64,000 bases of DNA from Chitinophaga sp. (GTDB taxonomy: Bacteria > Bacteroidota > Bacteroidia > Chitinophagales > Chitinophagaceae): positions 403,878-467,877 of the forward strand of contig NZ_JAFAIX010000003.1 of NCBI RefSeq assembly GCF_019236475.1. Direction: 5' to 3'. The notes under the pieces were generated by a model. The model made no database searches, was not told where the DNA came from, and saw nothing but the letters and a program-made list of their open reading frames with translations. Position 1 is the stretch's first letter; every line of letters begins with the position of its first letter. Positions 1-8,862 of this stretch are shown here, piece by piece. The position numbers were made by a program, and so were the translations under genes.

Positions 1-921
1 TTGTATACTGATATAACGGAAGTTACTCTGTAGATAGGAATATAAGGCACTGATTTTTTCTTGTTCGGTAGAAAGGTTATCCGTGAGTTGATGCACTTTC
101 GTCTTCATATTATCTGGTAGTCCATCTCTACCCGCGTTAAGGCGATAAAAGAAGTTACCCAGTTCTTGCCAAGAGCCTGATTTGCCATGGAATGCACCAT
201 AGTCAAATTCACTGGCAGCCAACAATACAAATGGCACTCTATTCAACATCGGCACGGCCAATGCTTCCTTCTTTATGGCTGGAATGTTGGAGAAAGTCCA
301 GGTGTAATTTTTTCCTTCTTTCGCATCTGCGATTACTGGTTGTACTGGTGTTTGCAACATTTTAAACCGCAATTGCAGGTCGGCGGGCATTGTCACATTC
401 AGGACTGCTTTCTCCACTGCTTCCGTTCCTAATTCCTGTGGTTGGAATGTGCGCAGGAAGTAGGCACTATTCAGTTTATATTCCACGGTATACTCTATCG
501 TATACGGATATCCGAAACCCGTGAATTCATGTAATTTATACCTACCATCAGAGATCAACTGGGCATCACCACCAGCGGCCACATCCCGGATATCGCTCTG
601 GCGGAGCTTCTTCACCTGATTACCTTTATCATCGTAATAGGCGCCGGAGATACTGCGGATTTCCATCTGCTTATCATATGGTTCCATCAGGCTGCTGCGC
701 TGATCGGCCTCTCTGTCGAGGATAGTGATCACCTGGTGTTGTACCGCCCTGATCTCTTTACCATCGATTACGCGAAAGGTGGTTTCGTTCAGCCGCATGA
801 TGCTATGCGCATTCTTCTTCAGTCCTTCGGGAATAGCAGATGCAGGATAAAAAGGCTCTGCAGCGAGCAGTGGGAGCTGCCAGCAGCAGAGCAGAAAAGA
901 TAATAATTTAAGACTTTTCAA
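1..921 (-). CDS. DUF3857/transglutaminase-like exported protein, 3' part missing
   Basis: An open frame of 307 codons runs from a TTG at 919-921 off the left edge of the window, so the C-terminus is missing. Translation gives a hydrophobic signal peptide (about residues 1-22, LLSFLLCC then LPLLAAEP), a DUF3857 region with typical repeated beta-strand pattern (about 35-200, including DREADQRS and EYTVEYKL), and the start of a transglutaminase-like core (ALYSYLQSNFRYISIQ) at the edge. The gene begins 2 bp after the stop of the upstream DUF3857 gene, so the two are almost certainly cotranscribed. DUF3857/transglutaminase proteins are common envelope proteins of Bacteroidota with no settled reaction. 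No in-frame ATG precedes the signal peptide, which supports the TTG start. Confidence 0.8.
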   Translation of the reverse strand, partial: MKSLKLLSFLLCCWQLPLLAAEPFYPASAIPEGLKKNAHSIMRLNETTFRVIDGKEIRAVQHQVITILDREADQRSSLMEPYDKQMEIRSISGAYYDDKGNQVKKLRQSDIRDVAAGGDAQLISDGRYKLHEFTGFGYPYTIEYTVEYKLNSAYFLRTFQPQELGTEAVEKAVLNVTMPADLQLRFKMLQTPVQPVIADAKEGKNYTWTFSNIPAIKKEALAVPMLNRVPFVLLAASEFDYGAFHGKSGSWQELGNFFYRLNAGRDGLPDNMKTKVHQLTDNLSTEQEKISALYSYLQSNFRYISIQ

Positions 922-923
922 GG

Positions 924-2942
924 TTATGCTTTTTTCTTTTTCAGCACTATTTGTTCTGCCTGTTTTTTAACAATCATACCGAAGAAATCACGCAGGGAAG
1001 GATAATCTTCCGGATCGAAGGTGGCTTTCTTCAGTTGGATACGGCAACGCATCTGTATACGATCCTCTTGTTGCTGTATCAGGTATTGGAATATGCCTTC
1101 GGTATCATTGAATTTCACAATAGCGGATTTAGGCAATTCATCTACCACATAGCCTTCTGGCACCTGGAAGTTCATAGAATACATTTCATCATACACTGCA
1201 TTCATTTCCACAGGGAATCTACGTTCTGCGGCTTTGAAGATATTCTCCTTATAAGCACTACCCACAATTGGATTCACATAAATCACCTCCTCATCTTCTC
1301 CTCCTTTCATTTTGAAATCATAGGTCACCATGATTGGACCATTGAGGCTATCCAGATCATCTATATGTCCGTTACTTACTTCCAGATCTCCATTGTATGA
1401 CTTGTTGATTCTTTCAAAGAATCCTTCTTTCTTTTTACTTTGAATTTCTTTGCGGATTTTATAGGATTGCAGATAGGTTGGACGTTGTTGCAACTGGCCA
1501 TGGAATACACCTTTTTCGAATTTATCGAAGCTAACGCTGGTCATTTCCGCTTCCTGGAGAGAATCCGCAGAAAGGGCGATGTTCGTTCCCATTTCATCAA
1601 CGATTCTAGCATCGCCATTGTAGCAGGCTGGCATCAATTTACCAAACCCAAGTAACGGATCAGTGGCATCGAGGGTAACCATATTATCATCCAATCTTAC
1701 ACCCGCTACCACGTAGTTAAAGCGGGATAATAGCGGATAATAGGAAACATAGCCATGATCTCTAGTACTGAGGATAATCGGGAATGCATCGAGCTTAGCA
1801 CGACGCAGGAGCCCTACCAGGAGGAGGTTGATATCCGAAACGCCCCCTTTCTTGCTGGTAAGCGTGGTTTTTAAACGCTGTGAAGTCCAGATCCCACGGT
1901 CATCATTACAAATAACATTTGTTTTTACCCAGTTGAATATTCTCGATGCTTTTTCCTGGTCTGTGGTGGCGCCTTTGATAAGATCATCAGTGAGGTTATC
2001 CATGAAGTTGCCGTTTTTACCCATTGCAGCGCCGAAGTCTTCGTCTTTATTCAAATCTTCCATCAACTTAGGCCAAGTATTTTTTACCTCTTTTGTGATC
2101 TCGCCTATTTGATAGGAAGCCAACTGGAATTCAATCCTGTTGACATAGTTCTTCGTAGTCGTAATGAATGGCTCGTCCCGCATAGCTGGCAGATCTTTCA
2201 CCGCCCAGCGGAAGTGGGTAATCTCACTGCTTAGCGTGGTATTGTAAGACTGGCCAGTAGGGCCGTTTGGCTCATAGCGGAAGCTGAATGTAGTATGACT
2301 GTAGTTCTTGGTTTTCTCCGTATACGGTTCAAAACCAGTACCCATTTGAACAAATCTGAAGAAATCCGGTACAGACACGGTGTATTCACTCCAAAGCGTA
2401 GGTACGTCATGTTGGAAAGTCCAAGGGGCCGGGCTGCTTCCGAAAGGAGAAGTCTGTGTATAACTGTATTCGATGATGGTCCCTTCTTTTACACCTGGGA
2501 TAGCAAATTTCTTGGTGACAATATTTTTGCTGGTTTGTTCGGTGTATATATCCTTACTTTCCAGCTTGGTTTCTTTTATTTCTCCATTCTCCAGGTTATA
2601 GGCACTGGCTTTTAACTTGCTGACTTCTTCCTGCTCACGATCTCCTTTTAAAAGGTTGATAGTGACGTTGGCATAGTCATATCCAGCTTTATCCACGATT
2701 TTAAAGCGCTTATGTACCTTATAGACCAATTGCAATGATGATCCATTGGTTTCATAAGCAGAGCTACCAATTTCGGAGATAATGATGGCGTGAGCACCGG
2801 TGTCCTTTGCGGAGCTGAGACTAAACTCTTCCTTGGAGATTTTACCGAATTTCATTTTAGCACCGTCCTGGGCATGCAGAACAGTAGAGAACAAACAGCT
2901 GGTCAGGGTAAATAATGCCAGCACGACAGAATTATAGCGCAT
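924..2942 (-). CDS. DUF3857 and transglutaminase-like domain exported protein
   Basis: A 672-residue protein with a signal peptide (residues 1-24, ending LHAQ), a DUF3857 domain (about 55-230) and a transglutaminase-like core (about 300-450). In the core, where cysteine transglutaminases carry a G-x-C-x-D motif, this protein reads GGVSD near residue 366. The His (TRDHG) and Asp (LDATDP) positions look present, so the catalytic Cys seems absent and the fold is probably structural or binding. It heads a two-gene unit with the truncated DUF3857 gene downstream and is divergent from queG. The ATG at 2942 is immediately followed by the signal peptide. Family assignment is firm; the biochemical role is unknown. 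Confidence 0.85.
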   Translation of the reverse strand: MRYNSVVLALFTLTSCLFSTVLHAQDGAKMKFGKISKEEFSLSSAKDTGAHAIIISEIGSSAYETNGSSLQLVYKVHKRFKIVDKAGYDYANVTINLLKGDREQEEVSKLKASAYNLENGEIKETKLESKDIYTEQTSKNIVTKKFAIPGVKEGTIIEYSYTQTSPFGSSPAPWTFQHDVPTLWSEYTVSVPDFFRFVQMGTGFEPYTEKTKNYSHTTFSFRYEPNGPTGQSYNTTLSSEITHFRWAVKDLPAMRDEPFITTTKNYVNRIEFQLASYQIGEITKEVKNTWPKLMEDLNKDEDFGAAMGKNGNFMDNLTDDLIKGATTDQEKASRIFNWVKTNVICNDDRGIWTSQRLKTTLTSKKGGVSDINLLLVGLLRRAKLDAFPIILSTRDHGYVSYYPLLSRFNYVVAGVRLDDNMVTLDATDPLLGFGKLMPACYNGDARIVDEMGTNIALSADSLQEAEMTSVSFDKFEKGVFHGQLQQRPTYLQSYKIRKEIQSKKKEGFFERINKSYNGDLEVSNGHIDDLDSLNGPIMVTYDFKMKGGEDEEVIYVNPIVGSAYKENIFKAAERRFPVEMNAVYDEMYSMNFQVPEGYVVDELPKSAIVKFNDTEGIFQYLIQQQEDRIQMRCRIQLKKATFDPEDYPSLRDFFGMIVKKQAEQIVLKKKKA

Positions 2943-3030
2943 AATGTTACAGATACAGGGCTTGATTAATTTCGGGTAAAGATATTATTTTCTATGCCTC
3001 CCCTCTCCGGGTATTCCCATGTACTTGTTG

Positions 3031-3038
3031 TAATTTTG
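3031..3038 (+). promoter_or_regulatory. Candidate -7 box for queG (TAATTTTG)
   Basis: The octamer fits the Bacteroidota -7 consensus TAnnTTTG. It ends only 4 bases before the GTG start of queG, so transcription would begin at or next to the start codon, giving a leaderless or nearly leaderless message. No clear TTG -33 element lies at the expected distance upstream, so this is tentative. Confidence 0.4.
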
Positions 3039-3042
3039 CGGC

Positions 3043-3963
3043 GTGGAACATACCCGATTCATAAAAGAACTTGCCCAGGAACTGGGATTTGACTACTGCG
3101 GCATATCAGCGGCAGTGCAACTGGATGATGATGCACGTAGGCTAGAGCAGTGGCTGAACAAGGGTATGCATGGCTCCATGCATTACATGGAGAATCACTT
3201 TGATAAGCGTATTGATCCCCGTAAACTGGTAGATGGCGCCAAGTCTGTCATCACACTTTTATACAACTATTTTCCTGCCGAACGCCAGCGGGAAGACGCT
3301 CCCAAAGTTTCCAAGTATGCGTACGGGCAGGATTACCATGAGGTTATTCGGGCTCGTTTGAAAGAGATGCTGGCACGTATGCAGGAACGTATCGGGCAGG
3401 TACAGGGCCGAGGATTTGTGGACTCTGCGCCCGTATTGGAACGTAGCTGGGCGCGGAAGAGCGGTCTGGGATGGATTGGCAAAAATGGTAATATTATCAA
3501 CAAGCAATCTGGGTCTTTCTTTTTCATTGCTACGCTGATTACGGATATTCCACTGGAATATGATGGGCCGGTGGGTGATTTCTGCGGTACTTGTACCCGC
3601 TGCCTAGACGCATGCCCAACAGGCGCGTTAGTAGCGCCGGGAGTGGTAGATGGGAGTCGTTGTATCTCCTACTTCACCATTGAGCTGAAAGACCAATTGA
3701 TCCCGGAAAAGATGAAAGGTTCCTTTGATAATTGGATGTTTGGCTGCGATACCTGCCAGGATGTATGTCCCTGGAATCGCTTTGCAAAAGCCAATAAGGA
3801 AGCGGCATTCAAGCCGATTCCCGCTATTCTTGATTTTTCTACCAACGATTGGGAGGAAATGACGGAAGAAGCATTCAAGGCCATCTTCCGTCATTCTCCC
3901 CTGAAACGCAGTAAATATGCAGGTATCAGGAGAAATCTCCAGTTTCTACATCTAGGAGAATAA
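3043..3963 (+). CDS. queG: Epoxyqueuosine reductase QueG
   Basis: QueG performs the last step of queuosine tRNA modification: cobalamin-dependent reduction of epoxyqueuosine to queuosine, in the cytoplasm. The 306-residue protein has the N-terminal DUF1730 region and two 4Fe-4S clusters: C181, C184, C187 then C191-P, and a second set with C235, C238 and C242-P ([11 protein letters not shown]), with C211 probably completing the clusters. The length fits the short bacterial QueG form without the extra C-terminal HEAT domain seen in some homologues. The start is GTG; no in-frame ATG fits the family N-terminus. The stop TAA at 3961-3963 directly abuts the stop of the convergent gene. Confidence 0.95.
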   Translation: MEHTRFIKELAQELGFDYCGISAAVQLDDDARRLEQWLNKGMHGSMHYMENHFDKRIDPRKLVDGAKSVITLLYNYFPAERQREDAPKVSKYAYGQDYHEVIRARLKEMLARMQERIGQVQGRGFVDSAPVLERSWARKSGLGWIGKNGNIINKQSGSFFFIATLITDIPLEYDGPVGDFCGTCTRCLDACPTGALVAPGVVDGSRCISYFTIELKDQLIPEKMKGSFDNWMFGCDTCQDVCPWNRFAKANKEAAFKPIPAILDFSTNDWEEMTEEAFKAIFRHSPLKRSKYAGIRRNLQFLHLGE

Positions 3964-4785
3964 TTATTTCTTTTTCTTCACCTGTTTAATCAGCCAGGCA
4001 GACAGGTCTGCCGCTGCGCCATAATTCTGATAATCCGGCGTCAGGCGTTTTCCATCGGTGTATTCATTATAAAACCAAGGATCTCCTACTGCGAAAACAG
4101 TACCCTTGCCCACTTTGGACACTGCCATTATCACATAGTTACCATCTTTATAAACAGCTCTGGCTGGCGCTTTCACGTTCATGGTAGACAATTCCTTAAT
4201 ATATACTTTTTTAACATTCGGGAAAATCTCATGATTAGCAGGGATTATCAAGGCGCCTTGCTCATAATTACGGCCCTGTACGCGGTTGCGACTATCGCCA
4301 TTGAAATGAATACCGAATTTCTCTGACAATTTGTTGAAATGCGTAAATTCTGCATTCAGGGAATCATTTTCCATCAAAACCAGTACCCCACCGGCTTTCA
4401 CCCAGTTATAAATCACATCTGCATCCTTGCTATTCATATAATTGGGAGATGGTGATTCCAGCTCTGTATCAGGATCTACAATGATATAGACGTCTGTGTT
4501 TTTCAGATTGGTGGCAGTGGGTGCAGCCGCCAAGGTATCCCTTTTTACACCTAGGGAATCGAAGATATGGCCCCAGATGGAAAATCCACCATTTTCCTGT
4601 TCTTCCCAGGTATAGTGCCAACGGATGGTATTCCCCGCTTTGTCTTTCTTAAATTCATGATTGTACCAATAATCCAGGGTTACCCGGACATCCTTTGCAG
4701 GAGTGCTTTGCGCGAACACAGGACTAAGCATGCCTGTCAGTAAAACAGACAGGATTCCGCGGCATAAAAGAGAATAACGTGGCAT
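3964..4785 (-). CDS. Secreted DUF4350-like (GATase-like fold) protein
   Basis: A 273-residue protein with a signal peptide (about 1-25, LSPVFAQS). The body shows YYWYNHEF-type residues after the signal, then a Rossmann-like region with a D/N pattern (DVYIIVDPD near 100, VKAGGVLVLMEND near 135) and a GKGTVFAVGDPWFYNEY motif near residue 235. This matches DUF4350 proteins and the C-terminal domain that accompanies unsaturated rhamnogalacturonyl hydrolases in Bacteroidota, but no GH88/GH105 catalytic domain is present. It is therefore probably a periplasmic or surface accessory of sugar handling; its activity is unknown. It is transcribed convergently with queG with no base between the stop codons. 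Confidence 0.65.
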   Translation of the reverse strand: MPRYSLLCRGILSVLLTGMLSPVFAQSTPAKDVRVTLDYWYNHEFKKDKAGNTIRWHYTWEEQENGGFSIWGHIFDSLGVKRDTLAAAPTATNLKNTDVYIIVDPDTELESPSPNYMNSKDADVIYNWVKAGGVLVLMENDSLNAEFTHFNKLSEKFGIHFNGDSRNRVQGRNYEQGALIIPANHEIFPNVKKVYIKELSTMNVKAPARAVYKDGNYVIMAVSKVGKGTVFAVGDPWFYNEYTDGKRLTPDYQNYGAAADLSAWLIKQVKKKK

Positions 4786-4859
4786 AATAATTTTTCAAAT
4801 TGGGCAAAAAACTAGTGATTATTTCTGAGAAATTATAATGCTATTGGGTTTAAAATAGG

Positions 4860-4883
4860 AAAGGTCGAAAGAATTCGACCTTT
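4860..4883. terminator. Perfect 10-bp hairpin in the gap before the repeat element
   Basis: AAAGGTCGAA and TTCGACCTTT form a perfect stem around an AGAA loop. It lies 75 bp upstream of the minus-strand DUF4350-like gene and has a short T-run on either side, so it could stop transcription in either direction. Otherwise I see no gene or other structure in 4786-5039; a 62-codon minus-strand frame across it reads through the hairpin and has no recognisable family. Confidence 0.45.
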
Positions 4884-5039
4884 ATTGCTAAAATTCCACG
4901 TTATGGCACTCAGGTCCATAAACTCTTTATATTGAAAATATGATGTATCTGGTTTAGAGGGGATGGTGGCCTGATAATCCAAGCGTAGTACAAATGTAGC
5001 ATATGCTAAACCTATTGTCAAGTATTAGCAGATTTATTT

Positions 5040-5430
5040 TTTTAAAGGATTTTACTTTAATAGTGGAGGTTTTTTATTCGTTCCAAGGCGCCTGTCGGCG
5101 CCTTGGAACAGTTGGAAAGGGGAATTGATTGTTTTTTGAGATAGGCGGGGGTGAATGGCGTTTGTAAACTTTTGGGAGGAATGAATTTGGTTTTGCCATA
5201 GGCGCGAAATAGGGCGCGGAGAATAGTGGCGAGTAGGAATTGATTCGGTTTTAGCATAGGCGCACAATATGGTGCGGAGAATAGTGACCTGGAGGAATTG
5301 ATTCGGTTTTGCCATAGGCGCACAATACGGCGGATAAGAGTGGTGCGGAGGAGTTGATTCGGTTTTGCCATAGGCGCACAATTTGGCGGTGCCTGGAGTG
5401 GCGGGGAGAATTTTGATTATGTTTTTAATG
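5040..5430. repeat. Hairpin-headed degenerate repeat array, element A
   Basis: The element has three parts. The leader (5040-5079) contains ACTTTAATAGTGGAG, shared with element B at 8561. Next comes a perfect hairpin (5080-5109). Then a degenerate tandem array follows whose units begin with GGCG at 5097, 5144, 5201, 5259, 5317 and 5373, spacings 47, 57, 58, 58 and 56 bp. The unit core is GGAATTGATT followed by a T-rich stretch and GCCATAGGCGC. The first unit begins inside the right arm of the hairpin. The minus strand is open in two frames across the whole array, one ending in KNLHY just before the leader, as in element B; a one-base length difference in the leader puts the hairpin-encoded ADRR residues in the other frame. 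Function unknown. Confidence 0.85.
5080..5109. terminator. 13-bp hairpin with TGTC loop heading element A
   Basis: GTTCCAAGGCGCC pairs without mismatch with GGCGCCTTGGAAC across a TGTC loop. The loop and the five closing pairs are identical to the hairpin at 8600-8629, while the middle of the stem differs with every change compensated. It may act as a terminator or as a structured RNA tip; no long T-run follows on the plus strand, but one precedes it (for minus-strand transcripts). Confidence 0.7.
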
Positions 5431-5566
5431 CACCCCTCCTATGTAGCTAAGAGTGAGCAAATCCGCCATGGTGGCTGGCATCTCATCATATCAACCCCTT
5501 AACACCCACTTATCTATACTTCCTCGCTCAACATTTTAACCCCTAATATGTAACAGATCCTACCCC

Positions 5567-5594
5567 TTGATCTGATCTACCCTTTCTATTTTTG
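5567..5594 (+). promoter_or_regulatory. Promoter for the GH31 gene
   Basis: TTG at 5567-5569 and TATTTTTG at 5587-5594 fit the Bacteroidota -33/-7 pattern with a 17-bp spacer, and lie about 46 bases before the ATG. The stretch 5431-5566 between the repeat array and this promoter shows nothing else that I recognise. Confidence 0.6.
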
Positions 5595-5640
5595 TTCCCA
5601 TCGAAATGCAGCGCAGGCCACGCTAAAAATTCCACGTATT

Positions 5641-8481
5641 ATGATAAAAAGGACCATTCCGATTGTTTTATTAACATGCTTCACTTCCTGGTGCCATGCC
5701 GGAGAGGTGGAGAAACTAAGCGACGGCCTACTCATTAAACTGGATAAAAATGCCAGTCACGGTACCTCGCAGATAAGATTACAGGTTGTCAATGAGAAAA
5801 TTATTCATGTCACGGCCACTCCTGATGAAGCAATCAGTAGCACGCCTAGCTTGATGGCCATCGCCGCCAGCACGCAAACGATTCCCTGGGATTACAGCGA
5901 TAACAGTGAAGTATATACGCTGAAAACCAAATCATTAAGGGTAGATATCCATAAAACTACCGGCCAGATTGTATACCGATATCCGTCTGGGAAAATCATT
6001 TTGTCTGAAAACCTGGATGGTGGCCGACAGTTCAAGTCGGTAAATATTAACGGTAAACAGTTGTATAATATTCAGCAGATCTTCCAGGTCAATCCACAGG
6101 CCGGACTCTATGGCCTGGGCCAACATCAAACCGGATTGATGAACTATTACGGGGAAGACGTTGATCTCACCCAATATAATTCCATTGCAGCTATTCCATT
6201 TCTGCTATCTACCGATAAATACGGTATCCTCTGGGATAACTATTCTATTACCAAATTCGGCGATCCCAGGACCAAACAAGACCTGAATGCTTTGCATCTC
6301 GTTTCTGCCGATGGCCATGCAGGCGGATTAAGCGCCACCTATGCGGATAGATCCAGCGGCAAAGTGCTGTTGAGAAAGATAGACAGCACCATTAACTATG
6401 CGTTCCTGGAAGATCTACCTCAGTTGCCTCCACAGTTTCCCCTCGCTAAAGGGAAAATTACCTGGGAGGGCACCATGAGCGGCGACCAAAATGGCGACTA
6501 TAAATTTTTCGTACAGTCGTCCGGGTATTTGAAAATCTGGATGAATGGCAAACTAATATTGGATAAATGGCGGGAAAGCTGGAATCCAGGCCCCTCGCAG
6601 TTTAAGCTGCCCATGAAAAAGGATATAGCCGTCCCCGTTAAAGTGGAATGGATCCCGGAAACCGCGCAATCCTTTTTATCTATTCACCTGCTCTCTCCTA
6701 CCCCTGCAGCCTATAACAACAAAGCCATATTTACCGCTGAGGCAGGAGAAAAACTAGATTATTATTTCATAGTTGGCAATAGCATGGACGAAGTAATTAG
6801 TGGATACCGTCAAGTTACTGGTAAAGCTACTATGCTGCCGCAATGGGCATTAGGCTTCTGGCAGAGCCGGGAAAGATATAAAACACAAGCAGAGATCATC
6901 TCTACAGTGGCCGCTTTTCGCCAAAAACAGATTCCACTGGATAATATTGTCCTGGACTGGAGCTACTGGAAAGAAAATGCATGGGGAAGTCAGGAATTTG
7001 ATACGAAACGATTTCCAGATGCAGCAGGTATGATACAACGTTTGCACGACGATTATCATACACAGTTCATGATCTCCGTATGGCCTAAGTTTTACGAAGG
7101 CATTCCTACCTACCAATTATTCGATCAGTATCACTGGTTATACCAACAGAATATCCGCCATCGTCAGCGCGATTGGATTGGGAAAGGCTATGTATCCACT
7201 TTCTACGACGCTTTTAATCCCGATGCCCGCAAACGCTTCTGGCAGTTAATGAATGAGCAGTTATTCAGCAAAGGCGTAGATGCGTGGTGGTTAGATGCCA
7301 CAGAGCCAGACATCCTCAGCAATGCTAATATGGATACCCGCAAAAAACTGATGGACCCAACTGCTATTGGGCCTGCAGCGCAGTATTTCAATGCCTATTC
7401 ATTGGAGCATGCCCGTGGCGTATATGAAGGCCAACGCAGTGTGAAACCCGATCAACGTGTATTCATCCTTTCCCGCTCCGCCTATGCAGGCATTCAGCGA
7501 TATGCGGCCGCTTCTTGGAGTGGAGATATAGCTGCCACCTTCGATGAAATGGCCCGGCAGATACCGGCCGGACTGAACTATAGCATGTCTGGACTACCTT
7601 ATTGGACCACAGATATCGGCGGATTTTTCGTGGAAGATAAATATGATCGCCCGCATCCTGTGGGGACGGCTTTACAAGAATGGAGGGAGCTGAATACCCG
7701 CTGGTTCCAATATGGGGCTTTTTGTCCGCTCTTCCGTTCACACGGACAGTATCCATATCGAGAGCTATTTAATATAGCGCCAGAAGGCAGTGAGGAATAT
7801 AATTCCATGTTGTATTATGATCGATTGCGTTATCGCCTGTTGCCTTATATCTATTCCCTTGCAGGCAATGTATATCATCGGGATTATACCATCATGCGCG
7901 GTTTACCAATGGATTACGGGGACGATAGTACGGTTTTCAAAATCAGCGACCAGTTTATGTTTGGAGACGCCTTGCTCGTGAATCCTGTTACTGTCTACAA
8001 AGCCAGGAATAGGCGTTTATACCTGCCCAAAGGAAATGGCTGGTATGACTTCTATACAGGGAAGTATCAGCAGGCTGGATATATCACCGCTACCGCTCCC
8101 CTATCGCGGATGCCACTCTATGTAAAGGCAGGTAGTATTCTGCCTATGGGGCCCGTATTGCAGTATACCTCAGAGAAGAAACCGGATACATTGAACATTT
8201 ACGTATACACTGGTCAGGATGCATCTTTTGACTTGTATGAAGATGAAAATATTAACTATGGTTATGAGCGTGAGGCTTACAGCAGGATTGGATTTAAATG
8301 GGAGGAAGCCAGTAAAACCTTGCGGATCGGCGCCAGGGAAGGCAGTTTCCCAGGTATGTTGGAGCAACGGTATTTCAGGATCATTTTCATAGATCCACAA
8401 CATCCGTCCTCGCCGGATTTGCCAATAACTAATGAACTAATAACATATAATGGAATAGCAAAAACGATCAGGGCCTTCTGA
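5641..8481 (+). CDS. GH31 family glycosidase with PA14 insert, alpha-xylosidase/alpha-glucosidase-like
   Basis: A secreted 946-residue retaining alpha-glycosidase, with a signal peptide (about 1-20). The N-terminal beta-sandwich (about 25-225) is followed by a PA14-like insert (about 230-375: DGDYKFFVQSSGYLKIWMNGKLI-type strands). The GH31 (beta/alpha)8 barrel spans about 385-740, with C-terminal beta domains after it. The nucleophile is D552 in WWLDATEPD and the acid/base is D629 in SWSGDIAA. The PA14 insert and the WWLD-TEPD sequence are typical of Bacteroidota alpha-xylosidases acting on xyloglucan fragments, but GH31 also covers alpha-glucosidases, so substrate is not settled. It stands alone with its own promoter and a strong terminator, with related repeat elements on both sides. 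Confidence 0.9.
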   Translation: MIKRTIPIVLLTCFTSWCHAGEVEKLSDGLLIKLDKNASHGTSQIRLQVVNEKIIHVTATPDEAISSTPSLMAIAASTQTIPWDYSDNSEVYTLKTKSLRVDIHKTTGQIVYRYPSGKIILSENLDGGRQFKSVNINGKQLYNIQQIFQVNPQAGLYGLGQHQTGLMNYYGEDVDLTQYNSIAAIPFLLSTDKYGILWDNYSITKFGDPRTKQDLNALHLVSADGHAGGLSATYADRSSGKVLLRKIDSTINYAFLEDLPQLPPQFPLAKGKITWEGTMSGDQNGDYKFFVQSSGYLKIWMNGKLILDKWRESWNPGPSQFKLPMKKDIAVPVKVEWIPETAQSFLSIHLLSPTPAAYNNKAIFTAEAGEKLDYYFIVGNSMDEVISGYRQVTGKATMLPQWALGFWQSRERYKTQAEIISTVAAFRQKQIPLDNIVLDWSYWKENAWGSQEFDTKRFPDAAGMIQRLHDDYHTQFMISVWPKFYEGIPTYQLFDQYHWLYQQNIRHRQRDWIGKGYVSTFYDAFNPDARKRFWQLMNEQLFSKGVDAWWLDATEPDILSNANMDTRKKLMDPTAIGPAAQYFNAYSLEHARGVYEGQRSVKPDQRVFILSRSAYAGIQRYAAASWSGDIAATFDEMARQIPAGLNYSMSGLPYWTTDIGGFFVEDKYDRPHPVGTALQEWRELNTRWFQYGAFCPLFRSHGQYPYRELFNIAPEGSEEYNSMLYYDRLRYRLLPYIYSLAGNVYHRDYTIMRGLPMDYGDDSTVFKISDQFMFGDALLVNPVTVYKARNRRLYLPKGNGWYDFYTGKYQQAGYITATAPLSRMPLYVKAGSILPMGPVLQYTSEKKPDTLNIYVYTGQDASFDLYEDENINYGYEREAYSRIGFKWEEASKTLRIGAREGSFPGMLEQRYFRIIFIDPQHPSSPDLPITNELITYNGIAKTIRAF

Positions 8482-8531
8482 CCCAGATCAATTTCTTTAA
8501 ACTCTTTTTCATTTTAAAATTCCACCACGTG

Positions 8532-8566
8532 AACCTGCCCTAGTAATGGGCAGGTTTCTTTTTTAA
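8532..8566 (+). terminator. Rho-independent terminator of the GH31 gene
   Basis: AACCTGCCC pairs with GGGCAGGTT around a TAGTAAT loop and is followed by a T-rich tail (8556-8564). It ends transcription 50 bp after the GH31 stop. The CCTGCCC/GGGCAGG arms recur in the hairpins at 43724 and 46915. Confidence 0.85.
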
Positions 8567-8822
8567 AGACATTTACTTTAATAGTGGAGATTCTTCTTAG
8601 TCCCTATGCGCCTGTCGGCGCATAGGGACATTTCGGAAGGAAATTGATTATATTTTGTTGAAAACACGAAAACGGCGTATTGGGACATTTCGGAAGGAAA
8701 TTGATTATATTTTGTTGAAAACACGAAAACGGCGCATAGGGACATTTCGGAAGGAAATTGACTATATTTTGTTGAAAACACGAAAACGGCGCATAGGGAC
8801 ATTTCGGAATAAAATTGATTGT
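8561..8822. repeat. Hairpin-headed 57-bp tandem repeat array, element B
   Basis: The leader (8561-8599) matches that of element A at 26 of the first 29 bases. A perfect hairpin (8600-8629) follows, then tandem units of exactly 57 bp at 8617-8673, 8674-8730 and 8731-8787, and a partial unit from 8788 to about 8822. Units are nearly identical; each starts with the 13 bases that form the right arm of the hairpin (one unit varies), so any unit could pair with the single left arm. Since 57 is 19 codons, both strands stay open; the minus-strand frame repeats a 19-residue unit containing CAVFVFSTKYNQF and ends ADRRIGTKKNLHY. There are no spacers, so this is not CRISPR. Function unknown. Confidence 0.9.
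8600..8629. terminator. 13-bp hairpin with TGTC loop heading element B
   Basis: GTCCCTATGCGCC pairs perfectly with GGCGCATAGGGAC across TGTC. Relative to the hairpin at 5080-5109 the tip is the same and the outer stem has changed on both arms together, which is the pattern expected if the paired structure matters. Confidence 0.7.
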
Positions 8823-8862
8823 GTTTTTTATTATCTTTCATAACAAACCAGCATATCTGACT

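Noticed and set aside
187..432. 81-codon plus-strand ORF at the window start
   Set aside because: Antisense to the truncated DUF3857 gene, whose translation shows clear family features.
4833..5021. 62-codon minus-strand ORF
   Set aside because: No recognisable motif, and it reads straight through a 10-bp hairpin; more likely chance in an intergenic gap.
5052..5381. Two overlapping minus-strand ORFs (about 105-109 codons) in element A
   Set aside because: Two frames are open at once and unit lengths vary by one or two bases, so neither is kept as a coding frame; repeat origin explains both.
8617..8822. CRISPR array
   Set aside because: Units are contiguous 57-bp tandem repeats without unique spacers, and no cas gene is nearby.
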